Below are positions 1-9,455 of a stretch of 64,000 nucleotides of DNA, in pieces (positions within the stretch are counted from its first letter, which is position 1; each line of letters begins with the position of its first letter). Position numbers and translations under genes: made by a program. This stretch comes from Ensifer sp. LC163 (lineage in GTDB: Bacteria > Pseudomonadota > Alphaproteobacteria > Rhizobiales > Rhizobiaceae): the NCBI RefSeq assembly GCF_001695855.1, contig NZ_MBSS01000045.1:62001-126000 (forward strand), written 5' to 3'. The notes beneath the pieces were generated by a model, which saw nothing but the letters and a program-made list of their open reading frames with translations, did not search any database and was not told the origin of the DNA.

Positions 1-1
1 T

Positions 2-946
2 GCCAGCGTTCCGGACGCAAAGATCGGCGAAGCCGCTTTTGCAATCGCCGCCAATGGCGGCACGTCGCCTGTCATCGATGGCGCCTTCGGACCGGTGATC
101 CTGCGCGCGACGAACATCCGCCCGGAAACGGTTCGCAGCTTCGATGAGGTCAAGGAAGAACTCCGCAAGGACATTGCCCTTGCCAACGCGCAGAACGAGA
201 TCATCGGCCTTCACGACAAGATCGAGGACGAGCGCGCTGCCGGCGCCCCGCTCAAGGACGTCGCCGAGCAGCTCAAGCTGAAAGTCGCCACCGTCGACGG
301 GATCGACGCGACCGGCAAGGATATGAATGGCGATGAAGTCGCGGGCCTGCCGGAGCCTGGTGCTCTGCTGCAGGAGGCCTTCAAGGCTGAAGTGGGCGGC
401 GAAACCCTGCCGGTCAACATCGGACGTGACGGTTATGTCTGGTTCGACCTCGACGAAGTGGTTCCGGCTCGCGATCGCACACTCGATGAAGCACGCGACG
501 AGGTCGCAGCAGACTGGACCGCAGAACAGCAGCGCACGGCGCTCGCCGCCAAAGCTACCGAGTTGAAGCAGCGGATCGAAAAGGGTGCGACGCTCGCCGA
601 TATCGCGGCGGAACTTGGGCTTGCCGTCGAAACGAAGACCGGATTGACCCGGTCGACATCGGATGCGGCACTGAGCCCGGCCGCCGTCGCAGCCGCCTTT
701 AGCGGTCCGGACGGTCTCGTCGCCAATGCCGCCGGTATCGGCGGTGATGGTCAGATCCTCCTGCGTGTCACCGCGATCGAGAACAACGGCCCGACCGACG
801 CCCTGGAGGACGATAGCCGGCAGATCCAGGCCGTGGCCCGTGCCAGCGGCGACGACATTCTCGACCAGATGGTATCGACGCTGCAGTCGGCCTACGGTGT
901 TTCGATCAATCAGACGCTTGCCGAAACGGCTTTGGCACAGAGATAA
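2..946 (+). CDS. Peptidyl-prolyl cis-trans isomerase (PpiD/SurA-like), 3' part
   Basis: The reading frame is open from the first bases of the window and runs 314 codons to TAA, so the 5' part lies outside. What is visible is the charged, Ala/Glu-rich C-terminal half of a PpiD-type periplasmic foldase: a stretch like the end of a parvulin domain (about residues 1-35), then helical segments with repeated [11 protein letters not shown]- and [11 protein letters not shown]-type patterns that in this family form the chaperone arms. In rhizobia such a gene commonly precedes trpD. The gap to trpD is 19 bp, so the two may be co-transcribed. The membrane anchor and most of the catalytic domain cannot be seen, so the assignment rests on the C-terminal pattern and on context. 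Confidence 0.75.
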   Translation, partial: ASVPDAKIGEAAFAIAANGGTSPVIDGAFGPVILRATNIRPETVRSFDEVKEELRKDIALANAQNEIIGLHDKIEDERAAGAPLKDVAEQLKLKVATVDGIDATGKDMNGDEVAGLPEPGALLQEAFKAEVGGETLPVNIGRDGYVWFDLDEVVPARDRTLDEARDEVAADWTAEQQRTALAAKATELKQRIEKGATLADIAAELGLAVETKTGLTRSTSDAALSPAAVAAAFSGPDGLVANAAGIGGDGQILLRVTAIENNGPTDALEDDSRQIQAVARASGDDILDQMVSTLQSAYGVSINQTLAETALAQR

Positions 947-965
947 GCGGCAAGGAAAGCAACCG

Positions 966-1979
966 ATGAGTGATCTGAAACCGTTCGTCGCCAAAGTCGC
1001 CGCCGGCGAGGCCCTTAACCGCGAAGACGCACGAGCGGCTTTCGAGATCATCATGTCGGGTGCGGCCACGCCATCGCAGATCGGTGGCTTCCTGATGGCG
1101 TTGCGCGTCCGCGGCGAAACCGTCGACGAAATCGTCGGCGCCGTTGCCGCCATGCGCGCCCGCATGCTGCCGGTCGATGCTCCGGCCAATGCCGTCGATA
1201 TCGTCGGCACCGGCGGCGACGGCGCCGGTACCTACAATATCTCGACCCTCGCCTCACTGATCGTTGCGGGTGCAGGTGTACCAGTCGCCAAGCACGGCAA
1301 TCGGGCCCTCAGCTCGAAGTCCGGCACGGCCGACGCCCTGTCGTGCCTCGGCGTCAAGCTCGATATCGGCCCTGAGGCGATTTCGCGCTGCATCCGCGAA
1401 GCCGGCGTTGGCTTCATGTTTGCCCAGCAGCACCATTCCGCCATGCGCCATGTCGGGCCGACACGCGTCGAGCTCGGCACCCGCACGATCTTCAACCTGC
1501 TCGGCCCGCTGTCCAACCCTGCCGGCGTCAAGCGACAACTGGTGGGCGTTTACGCGCCGCAATGGGTGCAGCCACTGGCGGAAGTCCTGCGCGACCTCGG
1601 CTCGGAGAATGTCTGGGTCGTGCACGGCGAAGGTCTCGACGAGATCACCACCACCGGCACGACGCAGGTGGCGGCTCTCGAGAACGGCAAGATCAGGACC
1701 TTCACGCTGACGCCGGCGGACTTCGGCCTGCCGACAGTGTCTCTCGACGCCTTGAAGGGCGGCGATGGCGCCCACAATGCCGTTGCGCTGCAGGCTGTTC
1801 TCGACGGTGCGGAAAACGCCTACAGGGACATTTCGCTTGCCAACGCAGCTGCATCGCTGATGATTGCCGGCAAGGCCGTAGATCTTGGTGAAGGCATGAC
1901 GCTCGCCCGCCAGTCGCTCTCGAGCGGTGGCGCCAAGGCGGCACTGCAGCGCCTGATCAGCGTCTCCAACGCTGCCTGA
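966..1979 (+). CDS. trpD: Anthranilate phosphoribosyltransferase
   Basis: 337 aa, normal for TrpD. It transfers the phosphoribosyl group of PRPP to anthranilate, the second step of tryptophan synthesis, in the cytoplasm. Visible motifs are the PRPP-binding GTGGDG loop (near residue 80), the [12 protein letters not shown] segment (about 105-116) and the conserved [14 protein letters not shown] block. The ATG at 966 is chosen because it is preceded by AAGGAA at a good distance and matches the usual TrpD N-terminus; the same frame extends upstream but overlaps the end of the preceding gene. trpC follows 31 bp downstream. Very sure. Confidence 0.97.
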   Translation: MSDLKPFVAKVAAGEALNREDARAAFEIIMSGAATPSQIGGFLMALRVRGETVDEIVGAVAAMRARMLPVDAPANAVDIVGTGGDGAGTYNISTLASLIVAGAGVPVAKHGNRALSSKSGTADALSCLGVKLDIGPEAISRCIREAGVGFMFAQQHHSAMRHVGPTRVELGTRTIFNLLGPLSNPAGVKRQLVGVYAPQWVQPLAEVLRDLGSENVWVVHGEGLDEITTTGTTQVAALENGKIRTFTLTPADFGLPTVSLDALKGGDGAHNAVALQAVLDGAENAYRDISLANAAASLMIAGKAVDLGEGMTLARQSLSSGGAKAALQRLISVSNAA

Positions 1980-2010
1980 GACAACGCTGCTTTAGACAAG
2001 GAACCGCGCC

Positions 2011-2826
2011 ATGACCGATATCCTGCGCAAGATCGAAGCCTACAAGCGCGACGAGATCGCTGCGGCCAGATCGCAGACGTCGATCGAGGATCTGAAGACC
2101 CGAATCGCCGATCAGTCCGCTCCGCGCGGGTTCCACGCGGCACTCGCCGCGCGCCAACAGCAGGGCCGCTTCGGCCTGATCGCGGAAATAAAGAAGGCGA
2201 GCCCGTCAAAAGGCCTGATCCGTCCTGATTTCGATCCACCGGCTCTGGCCAGGGCCTACGAGGCCGGCGGCGCTGCCTGTCTTTCGGTGCTGACGGATGG
2301 GCCGAGCTTCCAGGGTGCACCGGCATTCCTTGAAGCCGCCCGCGCAGCCTGCGCGCTTCCGGCATTGCGCAAGGACTTTATGTTCGACACCTACCAGGTG
2401 TTCGAGGCGCGTGCCTGGGGTGCTGACTGCATCCTGCTTATCATGGCTTCGCTCAGCGACGATGACGCCCGGCGCCTGGAGGAGACCGCCCTTTCCCTCG
2501 GTATGGATGTGCTCATCGAAGTGCACGATGCCGAAGAGATGGAACGTGCGCTCAAGCTTACCTCGCCGCTGGTCGGCATCAACAATCGCAATCTGAGAAC
2601 ATTCGACGTCGATCTCGCCGTATCCGAGCAACTGGCGTCGATGGTTCCGTCCGATCGGTTGCTCGTCGGCGAGAGCGGCATCTTTACCCACGACGATTGC
2701 AAGCGTCTGGAAAGGAGCGGCATCACGACCTTCCTGGTCGGCGAAAGCCTGATGCGCAAGAGCAATGTTGAGGCGGCAACGCGCGCGCTGCTGACCGGCT
2801 CCGAAAGCGTGTTGGCGGCCGAGTGA
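2011..2826 (+). CDS. trpC: Indole-3-glycerol phosphate synthase
   Basis: 271 aa, a stand-alone TrpC (no TrpF fusion). It closes the ring of CdRP to give indole-3-glycerol phosphate. It is a TIM barrel; visible markers are [11 protein letters not shown] (about residues 57-67), the PALRKDFM strand, [10 protein letters not shown] and the phosphate-binding GESGIF and LVGESLM loops near the end. AAGGAACC precedes the ATG. The stop codon overlaps the start of moaC (TGATG), which indicates translational coupling between tryptophan and molybdenum-cofactor genes, an arrangement usual in Rhizobiales. Confidence 0.97.
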   Translation: MTDILRKIEAYKRDEIAAARSQTSIEDLKTRIADQSAPRGFHAALAARQQQGRFGLIAEIKKASPSKGLIRPDFDPPALARAYEAGGAACLSVLTDGPSFQGAPAFLEAARAACALPALRKDFMFDTYQVFEARAWGADCILLIMASLSDDDARRLEETALSLGMDVLIEVHDAEEMERALKLTSPLVGINNRNLRTFDVDLAVSEQLASMVPSDRLLVGESGIFTHDDCKRLERSGITTFLVGESLMRKSNVEAATRALLTGSESVLAAE

Positions 2827-3314
2827 TGGGCAAGACCGTACTCACGCATCTCGACAGCAGCGGCGAAGCGAACATGGTCGACGTCGGCGACAAGGCCGAA
2901 ACCGTCCGTAGTGCCACGGCGGAGGGCCATGTCCGCATGCGCCCGGAGACGCTGGCGTTGATCCTGGAGGGCAACGCCAAGAAGGGCGACGTGATCGGCA
3001 CTGCGCGGCTGGCCGGCATCATGGCCGCCAAGCAGACGTCGAATCTCATCCCGCTTTGCCATCCGCTGATGTTGACGAAAGTGTCGGTCGACATCACGCC
3101 TGATCCGGCTCTGCCCGGCCTGCGCGTCGAAGCGCTTGCCAAACTGACCGGCAAGACCGGCGTCGAGATGGAGGCGCTGACCGCCGTCAGCATCGCCTGC
3201 CTGACGATCTACGACATGGCGAAGGCTGCGGACCGGGAAATGGAAATCGGCGGCATCCAGCTCGTCAGTAAATCCGGCGGACGCTCCGGCGATTACCGAC
3301 GCCAGGGAGACTGA
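2826..3314 (+). CDS. moaC: Cyclic pyranopterin monophosphate synthase
   Basis: 162 aa, normal for MoaC. It converts the MoaA product of GTP into cyclic pyranopterin monophosphate in molybdopterin synthesis. Visible motifs: [13 protein letters not shown] at the N-terminus, [20 protein letters not shown], the LIPLCHP catalytic stretch, [12 protein letters not shown] and the C-terminal KSGGRSG. Start: GTG at 2823 and ATG at 2826 are both in frame; the ATG sits in a TGATG overlap with the trpC stop and is preferred. moeA begins 6 bp after the stop. Confidence 0.97.
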   Translation: MGKTVLTHLDSSGEANMVDVGDKAETVRSATAEGHVRMRPETLALILEGNAKKGDVIGTARLAGIMAAKQTSNLIPLCHPLMLTKVSVDITPDPALPGLRVEALAKLTGKTGVEMEALTAVSIACLTIYDMAKAADREMEIGGIQLVSKSGGRSGDYRRQGD

Positions 3315-3320
3315 CCGCCG

Positions 3321-4532
3321 ATGTCGCTGCTTTCCGTCGAAGAAGCGCTTAACAGGATCCTAGACAGCGCCAGGCCCCGGCAAGCAAGCGAACATGTCGA
3401 TCTGCATGAGGGGCTCGGCCGTGTGCTCGCGCAAGATGTAACTGCGCGCGTCACCCATCCCGCCTTCGACAATTCGGCGATGGATGGCTATGCGGTTCGT
3501 CATGAGGATATCCATACCATCGGCGCCGAGCTTACGGTCATCGGCCAGTCCGCCGCCGGCCATGGCTTCGGCGGCGAGGTGAAGTCCGGAGAGGCTGTTC
3601 GCATCTTCACCGGAGCACCGCTTCCCGCCGGCGCCGACACGGTCATCATCCAGGAAGACACCGAACAGCTTGCCGATGGCAAGATCCGCACCTTGTTTGC
3701 GCCCGGCAAAGGGCGACATATCCGGCTGTCCGGCCAGGATTTTACATCCGGCGAGACGGTGCTGCTCGCGGGCGACGTTCTGGACGCCGGTCGCCTGACG
3801 CTCGCCGCCGGCATGAACCACGCGACCCTGCCAGTATTCAAAAAACCAACAGTCGCAATCCTTGCCACCGGCGACGAGTTGTTGACGCCCGGTAGCGTAC
3901 CCGGCGCCGATCAGATCATTGCCTCCAACACATTCGGTGTTGCCGCCATTGCGCGTGAAAACGGCGCCGAGATCATCGACCTCGGCATCGTCCCGGACAA
4001 CAGCCAGGCGATTTCAGCGGCCGTCGAGCGGGCAAAGGCAAAGGGAGCCGATGTGCTCGTGACGCTAGGTGGCGCCTCGGTCGGCGATCATGATCTCGTG
4101 CAGTCGACATTGGTTGCGAGTGGCATGACGCTCGACTTCTGGCGCATCGCCATGCGGCCCGGAAAACCTCTGATGGTCGGGCAACTCGGTGACATGGCGG
4201 TGCTCGGCCTACCCGGCAATCCTGTATCGAGCCTCGTTTGCGCTCTCTTGTTCCTTGAACCCTTGACCTGCAAACTGGCAAGACTGCCGAGGCGCGATCG
4301 CCTGACGACCGCCCGCCTCGCCGCGCCACTACCCGCCAACGACAAGCGCCAGGACTATGTGCGGGCGCGGCTTTCGAGCGATGTGGACGGCTCGCTTGTC
4401 GCCCATCCTTTCCCGCGCCAGGACTCGTCAATGATGAAAGTCTTTGCCCAGTCCGATTGCCTGATCGTTCGCGTGCCGAACGCCGAAGAGGCACCCTCAG
4501 GTACGTCCTGCCAAATCGTCCGGCTCAGGTAG
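3321..4532 (+). CDS. moeA: Molybdopterin molybdenumtransferase
   Basis: 403 aa, typical for MoeA, which inserts molybdate into adenylylated molybdopterin. Seen are the N-terminal FDNSAMDGYAVR motif (about residues 50-61), FTGAPLPAGADTVI, the Mog-like domain with VAILATGDEL and the GGASVGDHD loop, and the LGLPGNPVSS motif near residue 300. It is the last gene of the trpD-trpC-moaC-moeA run. In several rhizobia I remember lexA coming next; here no lexA frame follows. Confidence 0.96.
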   Translation: MSLLSVEEALNRILDSARPRQASEHVDLHEGLGRVLAQDVTARVTHPAFDNSAMDGYAVRHEDIHTIGAELTVIGQSAAGHGFGGEVKSGEAVRIFTGAPLPAGADTVIIQEDTEQLADGKIRTLFAPGKGRHIRLSGQDFTSGETVLLAGDVLDAGRLTLAAGMNHATLPVFKKPTVAILATGDELLTPGSVPGADQIIASNTFGVAAIARENGAEIIDLGIVPDNSQAISAAVERAKAKGADVLVTLGGASVGDHDLVQSTLVASGMTLDFWRIAMRPGKPLMVGQLGDMAVLGLPGNPVSSLVCALLFLEPLTCKLARLPRRDRLTTARLAAPLPANDKRQDYVRARLSSDVDGSLVAHPFPRQDSSMMKVFAQSDCLIVRVPNAEEAPSGTSCQIVRLR

Positions 4533-4871
4533 TCTTCCTCGAAAGATCGTGGTGAACCAGGTTCGGCTTTCGGCTCGCCGGACATGCCAAGCTCAACGCC
4601 ACGGCAGAAACAAAGGATATTCCGGCTGCGCTGTCATATGCCCGACATGGTAACCCTTTAATAACACGGTCATTCAATCATCGCTCAAGGCGAATGACTA
4701 CGGATGTACTAGCAGGCGCCGTGATGATTTGAGGGAAAGGTCGGGTATTGCCCGACCTTTTGCTTTTCTGGGGCTATCTGCTTTCCGGAACGACCATCGC
4801 TTCTGCCATGGCACCGGCAACCAACGGCCGGATCGGCGACGCCCCGTTGGCGTCGCGTCCTCATCCCCGCA
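4533..4871. other. Intergenic region after moeA
   Basis: 339 bp with no convincing protein gene. Short frames here are shadows without ribosome-binding sites. The left part is less GC-rich (around 4640-4720) and leads into a strong hairpin with a T-rich tail on the plus strand at 4736-4760. This could be the moeA terminator 200 bp downstream, or the end of a separate small RNA. Confidence 0.5.
4736..4765 (+). terminator. Rho-independent terminator
   Basis: Perfect 10-bp inverted repeat AAAGGTCGGG (4736-4745) / CCCGACCTTT (4751-4760), with a 5-nt loop and followed by TGCTTTT. The T-rich side is on the plus strand, so it ends transcripts coming from moeA or from a short RNA between them. The converging minus-strand gene ends at 4872. 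Confidence 0.75.
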
Positions 4872-6164
4872 TCAAGAGACGGTGTTTTCGCAACGGCTCA
4901 CGAGTATCTTGTCGATACGGCGGGAATCCATATCGACCACTTCGAAGCGATAGCCATGCACAATGGCGATATCGCCTTCTTCCGGCGTCTTGCGCAGTTG
5001 CTGAACCAGGAAACCAGCGATCGTTTCGAAGTTTCCGTCTGCATCGATGCCGTCGATGCCGATGGTCAGATGGATCTCATCGATCGGCGTGCGTCCGTCG
5101 ACGAGGTAGGTTCCATCCTCACGCTGGCGGATCAGTGCGTGCTCGATGTCGTCATAGTTCGACGGCAGCACGCCGACGATCGCCTCCAGAATATCGGCAA
5201 TGGTGATAATGCCTTCGGTGCTGCCGTATTCGTCGACGATCATCGCCATGTTGATGCTCGACGATTTGAAAGCATCGAGTGCCTTCAGGCAGGACGCGGT
5301 TTCCGGCAAGGTGTGGATCTCACGCACATATTTGCGAACGTCGAGAGGGACGGATGTCGGCGCATTGAGGATTTCCTTGGCCAGAACCGCGCCAAGGACA
5401 TCGCCGCTCGGCCCGTCGACGACTGGATAACGGGAATGGCCGTATTGGCGGATCTTCTCCCCGATGGTCTCCAGGCTGTCGTTGATATCGATGAAGCTCA
5501 TTTCGGTGCGGTGCGTCATGATCGACTTCACGTTACGGTCACCGAGACGGATGATGCGACGAAGCATCTCGTGCTCCGACTTTTCGATCGCGCCGCTCTC
5601 GACACCCTCCGCCATGATCGCGTGGACTTCCTCTTCGGTGACATGGTCCGGATCATCCGGACGTATGCCGAGCAGCCGCATCATCAGGGCGGCCGAGGTT
5701 TCGAAGAGATAGACGACCGGCGCCACGATGCGCGACAACAACGTCATCGGCCGCGCCACGAACATCGCGAAGCCCTCCGAGTTCTTCAACGCCAGTTGCT
5801 TGGGGATCAACTCACCGATGACGACGGAGAGGAAGGTGATGAGCGTCACCACGATCGCCACGGCCACCGGATGACCGTAGGGGCTGATCCAGGCGATGCT
5901 ATCGAAAATCGGGGCGAACTTGGCCGCGATCGTCGCGCCACCATAGGCACCGGCAAGCGTGCCGACCAGTGTGATGCCCACCTGGACGGTGGAGAGAAAC
6001 TTGCCGGGGTCTTCCGCCAGCTTCAGTGCCGCTTCGGCACGGAGATTTCCCTGTCTTGCCATCTGGCGAAGCAATGGCTTGCTTGCCGAGACGATTGCCA
6101 TTTCCGAGAGAGCAAAAAATGCGTTGATCAAAAGCAGGACGAAAATGACAAAAAATTCGGACAT
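4872..6164 (-). CDS. CNNM/CorC (HlyC) family membrane protein with CBS domains
   Basis: 430 aa, usual for this family (YtfL/YrkA-like; proposed Mg/Co efflux or its control). N-terminal CNNM domain with about four hydrophobic segments (residues 1-25, 55-80, 90-115, 130-150), including SEMAIVSASK; two CBS domains (about 205-330) with SIMTHRTEM and VDEYGSTEGIIT; then a C-terminal CorC/HlyC domain (about 345-430) with VDGRTPIDE. Start: ATG at 6164 has GGAGA five bases upstream; a TTG three codons earlier is in frame but lacks spacing. The biochemical role in bacteria is poorly defined, so only the family is claimed. Confidence 0.9.
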   Translation of the reverse strand: MSEFFVIFVLLLINAFFALSEMAIVSASKPLLRQMARQGNLRAEAALKLAEDPGKFLSTVQVGITLVGTLAGAYGGATIAAKFAPIFDSIAWISPYGHPVAVAIVVTLITFLSVVIGELIPKQLALKNSEGFAMFVARPMTLLSRIVAPVVYLFETSAALMMRLLGIRPDDPDHVTEEEVHAIMAEGVESGAIEKSEHEMLRRIIRLGDRNVKSIMTHRTEMSFIDINDSLETIGEKIRQYGHSRYPVVDGPSGDVLGAVLAKEILNAPTSVPLDVRKYVREIHTLPETASCLKALDAFKSSSINMAMIVDEYGSTEGIITIADILEAIVGVLPSNYDDIEHALIRQREDGTYLVDGRTPIDEIHLTIGIDGIDADGNFETIAGFLVQQLRKTPEEGDIAIVHGYRFEVVDMDSRRIDKILVSRCENTVS

Positions 6165-6341
6165 GGTCTCCAAGTCACCGTTGACGAAAAGTCGCCCAAT
6201 CGAGAGCGACCGTTCACCAAATAGGGCCAGCGGGCGATCCGAGCAAGCGCAAGTCTCGAAATCCGTGAAGCCAAATGCGCTTCACCCGTATTTCGCGAGG
6301 TAGGAGCAGGCGATATTGCGGAAGAATCCGGCGAAGGCGGT

Positions 6342-7088
6342 TCAGCTTTCTTCCGACCGCAGGGCGCCACGCACGCGCTCACGCCCGATCTTGATGACAT
6401 TTTCCATCGCGGCCCGTGCGCCCGCCTCGTCACGCCGGCCGATTTCCTCGACGATCCGGATGTGATTGCGGGCGACTTCGTCGACGCCGCCTTTTTCAGC
6501 GACCGGCGAACTCAGCTTGAAAATGCCGACCAGCGCCGCCTCGATCAGGCCGCCGACCGTGCGCATGAACGGATTGCCCGAGGCTTCGGCAATCGACAGA
6601 TGGAATTTCAGATCGGCATAGGCGAGGCTCTCGGCCGTGTGCCCAGCTTCACCCATGGCGACGGCCAGGCGCATCATGCGGCTGATCTCTGCGTCAGACG
6701 CATTCCTTGCGGCAAGGGCAGCCGCATGCGGTTCGAAGGCCAGGCGGACTTCGCTCAAGTGATAGAGGAATTCCTCGTCCACACCGCATTCGAAATGCCA
6801 GGTCAGGATATCGTTGTCGAAGAGGTTCCAGTCGTTCCTGGGCGTGACGCGCGTGCCGATGCGCGCACGTGGAACGACCAGACCCTTGGCGGCAAGCGTC
6901 TTCATCGCTTCGCGAAGAACCGTGCGCGATACCTTGAAGCGCGCCGCAAGCTCCGGATCGCCGGGCAGGATCGACCCGATCGGGAACTCGCCTGAAACGA
7001 TCGCCTTGCCAAGCTGGTCGACCACATGCGCATGACTGGTGCGCTTCCGCGTCCCGGAAAGGACAGTCTCCAGCAAACTCCTGTTCAA
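6342..7088 (-). CDS. FadR-subfamily GntR transcriptional regulator
   Basis: 248 aa, normal for FadR-type regulators. N-terminal winged helix (about residues 10-75) with HVVDQLGKAIVSGEF, then the SRTVLREAMKTLAAKGLV recognition region, then an all-helical FCD ligand domain (about 95-240) with the metal/ligand histidines in DLKFHLSIAEASGN and RNHIRIVEEI. A TTG start at 7088 is chosen because GGAGGAGG (7093-7100) lies just upstream; longer in-frame starts would put that perfect ribosome-binding site inside the gene and add an unrelated 43-residue leader. FCD regulators commonly sense sugar acids or other organic acids. It lies downstream of the BMP transporter, possibly its regulator, but this is inference. 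Confidence 0.88.
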   Translation of the reverse strand: MNRSLLETVLSGTRKRTSHAHVVDQLGKAIVSGEFPIGSILPGDPELAARFKVSRTVLREAMKTLAAKGLVVPRARIGTRVTPRNDWNLFDNDILTWHFECGVDEEFLYHLSEVRLAFEPHAAALAARNASDAEISRMMRLAVAMGEAGHTAESLAYADLKFHLSIAEASGNPFMRTVGGLIEAALVGIFKLSSPVAEKGGVDEVARNHIRIVEEIGRRDEAGARAAMENVIKIGRERVRGALRSEES

Positions 7089-7415
7089 CCCACCTCCTCC
7101 AGGCACTCCCTTGCCTGACAGCGCCAAATGCAGCGCCCCTACTGCCATTCCCCGTCCACCCATCCCCACGAACACGACGAGCGGGGCCGAGAACAGCCTA
7201 TCCGATTCCTCAAGCATTACACGAAATGCACCAAAGCTGCACTATGGCCGAATCCGGTCGGCCACAACCATTCATTGCGCCGTTCTCAGCAAGCCAACCA
7301 ACGCCGGGATCCCGGTGTCGACAAGCCGCTGCGTCGTGACTCGACCCGCCGACAAGAACGACAAACCCCGCCATCGCGGCGGGGTTTGTACATTTGCTGC
7401 GTTCTTCCGCCGTGC
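7089..7415. other. Intergenic region between BMP transporter and GntR gene
   Basis: 327 bp. It holds the terminator of the transporter operon (7361-7389) and, by position, the promoter of the GntR gene reading leftwards. No additional gene is supported. Confidence 0.5.
7361..7389 (-). terminator. Terminator of the BMP transporter operon
   Basis: Perfect 12-bp inverted repeat, ACAAACCCCGCC (7361-7372) and its complement (7378-7389) around a 5-nt loop. It begins 27 bp past the stop codon of the substrate-binding protein gene, on that gene's strand. The T-run is weak but the stem is very stable. Confidence 0.7.
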
Positions 7416-8486
7416 TTACTTCGGCAGCTGGTCGTCGACGCCTTCGACGTAGAAGTTCATGCCGAGCAGCGTGCCGTCATCCGACGACGCGCCTGCGGCC
7501 AGCCACTCGCTGCCATCCTGCTTCTTCAGCGGACCGGTGAACGGCTTCAGCTCGCCCGACTTGATCTTGGCTTCCGCGTCCTCGGCCAGCTTCTTCACGT
7601 CGTCAGGCATGTTGGTGTAGGGCGCCATGGTCAGGATGCCGTCCTTCAGGCCATCCCAGCTCGACGTGGTTTCCCACTTGCCGTCGAGGAAGGCCTGAGT
7701 GCGCTTGATGTAGTAGGCGCCCCAGGTGTCTACGATCGCGGTCAGCTGGGTCTGCGGACCGGCGGCGATCATGTCGGATGCCTGGCCGAAGGCCTTGATG
7801 CCGCGCTCTGCGGCAACCTGCATCGGCGCCGTCGTGTCGGTGTGCTGGGTCAGGATATCGACGCCCTGGTCGACCAGCGCCTTGGCAGCGTCGGCTTCCT
7901 TGCCCGGGTCGAACCAGGTGTTTGCCCATACGACCTTGATCTTGAAGTCCGGGTTGACCGAGCGCGCTCCGATGACGAAGGCATTGATGCCCATTACCAC
8001 TTCCGGGATAGGGAAGGAAGCGATGTAGCCGGCAACGCCCTTCTCGGACATCTTGGCAGCGATAACGCCCTGGATGTAGCGGCCTTCATAGAAACGGCTG
8101 TTGTAGGTCGCCACATTCGGCGCGCTCTTGTAGCCGGTTGCGTGCTCGAACTTCACGTCCGGGAATTTCTGGGCGATCTTGATCGTCGCGTCCATGAAGC
8201 CGAAGGAGGTCGTGTAGATCAGGCCGCAGCCGGAACGGGCCATACGCTCGATTGCGCGCTCGGCGTCCGGACCTTCCGGCACGTTTTCGAGGAACTGCGT
8301 TTCGATCTTGTCGCCGAGCGTCTTCTCCAGTTCCAGGCGGCCAATGTCATGCGCCTGGGTCCAACCGCCGTCGGTCTTGGAACCGACGTAGACGAAGCAG
8401 ACCTTGGCCTTGTCCTGAGCGGCGGCGGCCGAAGCAAAGCCGATGACGGCCGCGGTACTTGCGAGAGCGAGCAATAGTTTTTTCAT
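7416..8486 (-). CDS. BMP-family ABC transporter substrate-binding protein
   Basis: 356 aa, with a clear Sec signal peptide (KK, hydrophobic core, cleavage near ASAAAAQ, residues 20-24). It matches the BMP/PnrA/Med family of periplasmic or lipid-anchored nucleoside-binding proteins: KVCFVYVGSKTDGGWTQAHD at the mature N-terminus, GLIYTTSFGFMDATIKIAQKFPDV, then NSRFYEGRYIQGVIAAKMS and GYIASFPIPEVVMGINAF. There is no lipobox Cys, so it is probably soluble in the periplasm. It is the last gene of an operon with an ATPase and two permeases. Substrate likely a nucleoside or purine, by family. Confidence 0.92.
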   Translation of the reverse strand: MKKLLLALASTAAVIGFASAAAAQDKAKVCFVYVGSKTDGGWTQAHDIGRLELEKTLGDKIETQFLENVPEGPDAERAIERMARSGCGLIYTTSFGFMDATIKIAQKFPDVKFEHATGYKSAPNVATYNSRFYEGRYIQGVIAAKMSEKGVAGYIASFPIPEVVMGINAFVIGARSVNPDFKIKVVWANTWFDPGKEADAAKALVDQGVDILTQHTDTTAPMQVAAERGIKAFGQASDMIAAGPQTQLTAIVDTWGAYYIKRTQAFLDGKWETTSSWDGLKDGILTMAPYTNMPDDVKKLAEDAEAKIKSGELKPFTGPLKKQDGSEWLAAGASSDDGTLLGMNFYVEGVDDQLPK

Positions 8487-8534
8487 TTTCTTGACCTCTG
8501 TCGGTTTGAGAAACGTCCGTCTGGATTGTTATTG

Positions 8535-9455
8535 TCACCGATCTGGCACAAACGGCTTACCGAGCGATGCCGGCGTATTGATCAGGGTCGTGCGCCGGTT
8601 ATGTGAAATGAGGATGAGGACGACGATCGTCGCGAGATAGGGAAGCGACGACAAGAATTGCGACGGAATGCCGATACCGAAAGCCTGCGCGTGAAGCTGG
8701 CTGATGGAAACGGCGCCGAATAGATAGCCGCCGGCCACGAGACGCCACGGACGCCAGGACGAAAACACCACCAGCGCAAGCGCGATCCAGCCGCGCCCGG
8801 CCGACATGTTTTCCACCCATTGCGGGGTGTAGACCAGCGATAGTTGCGCGCCCGCAAGGCCTGCGCACGCACCGCCGAACATCACGGCAAGATAACGCGT
8901 CGTGATGACGTTTACACCAAGAGCATGGGCGGACGCATGGCTGTCGCCGACGGCGCGCAGCTTCAAGCCCGTACGGCTCCTGAACAGGAACCAATGGACG
9001 CCTGCGACCAGCGCGATCGACAGATAGAAGATGATGTCCTGACGAAACAGCAAGGGGCCGATGAACGGGATCTCGGCCAGCACCGGGATGACGATCGGCT
9101 GCAGCTTGATACCCTGCATGCCGAGAAAGCTCTCTCCGAGCATGCCGGAAACGCCGAGGCCGAGCAGCGTCAGCGCCAGGCCGGTCGCCACCTGATTGGC
9201 AACCAGCGTCAGTGTCAGGAATGCAAAGAGGAGGGAAAATACCGCGCCGCAGACGACGCCTGCCAGAATCCCGAGATAGGGCGATCCGGTGATCTGGGTC
9301 GCTGCAAAGGCGCAGACGGCGCCCATGACCATCGTGCCTTCGACGCCGAGGTTGAGTACGCCCGAGCGTTCCGTCACCAATTCGCCCAGCGCGGCAATGA
9401 CGAGCGGTGTCGCTGCGGTAATGACGCTCAGCAAGATGGCTTCAACGATCCCCAT
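8535..9455 (-). CDS. ABC transporter permease (BMP/nucleoside type), second subunit
   Basis: 306 aa with about 8-9 hydrophobic segments, in the BPD_transp_2 family (as in YufQ/NupC-type systems). Conserved ERSGVLNLGVEGTMVMGA near residues 29-46 and LRAVGDSHASAHALGVNV (the EAA-like cytoplasmic loop facing the ATPase). Start ATG at 9455 overlaps the stop of the first permease by one base (TGATG), which fixes it and shows translational coupling. A longer in-frame opening upstream lies inside the other permease gene and is not used. Confidence 0.92.
   Translation of the reverse strand: MGIVEAILLSVITAATPLVIAALGELVTERSGVLNLGVEGTMVMGAVCAFAATQITGSPYLGILAGVVCGAVFSLLFAFLTLTLVANQVATGLALTLLGLGVSGMLGESFLGMQGIKLQPIVIPVLAEIPFIGPLLFRQDIIFYLSIALVAGVHWFLFRSRTGLKLRAVGDSHASAHALGVNVITTRYLAVMFGGACAGLAGAQLSLVYTPQWVENMSAGRGWIALALVVFSSWRPWRLVAGGYLFGAVSISQLHAQAFGIGIPSQFLSSLPYLATIVVLILISHNRRTTLINTPASLGKPFVPDR

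Noticed and set aside
4956-6224. 422-codon plus-strand frame opposite the CorC/HlyC gene
   Set aside because: Antisense shadow in high-GC DNA; product is Arg/His/Asp-rich with no domain, while the other strand has a complete known protein.
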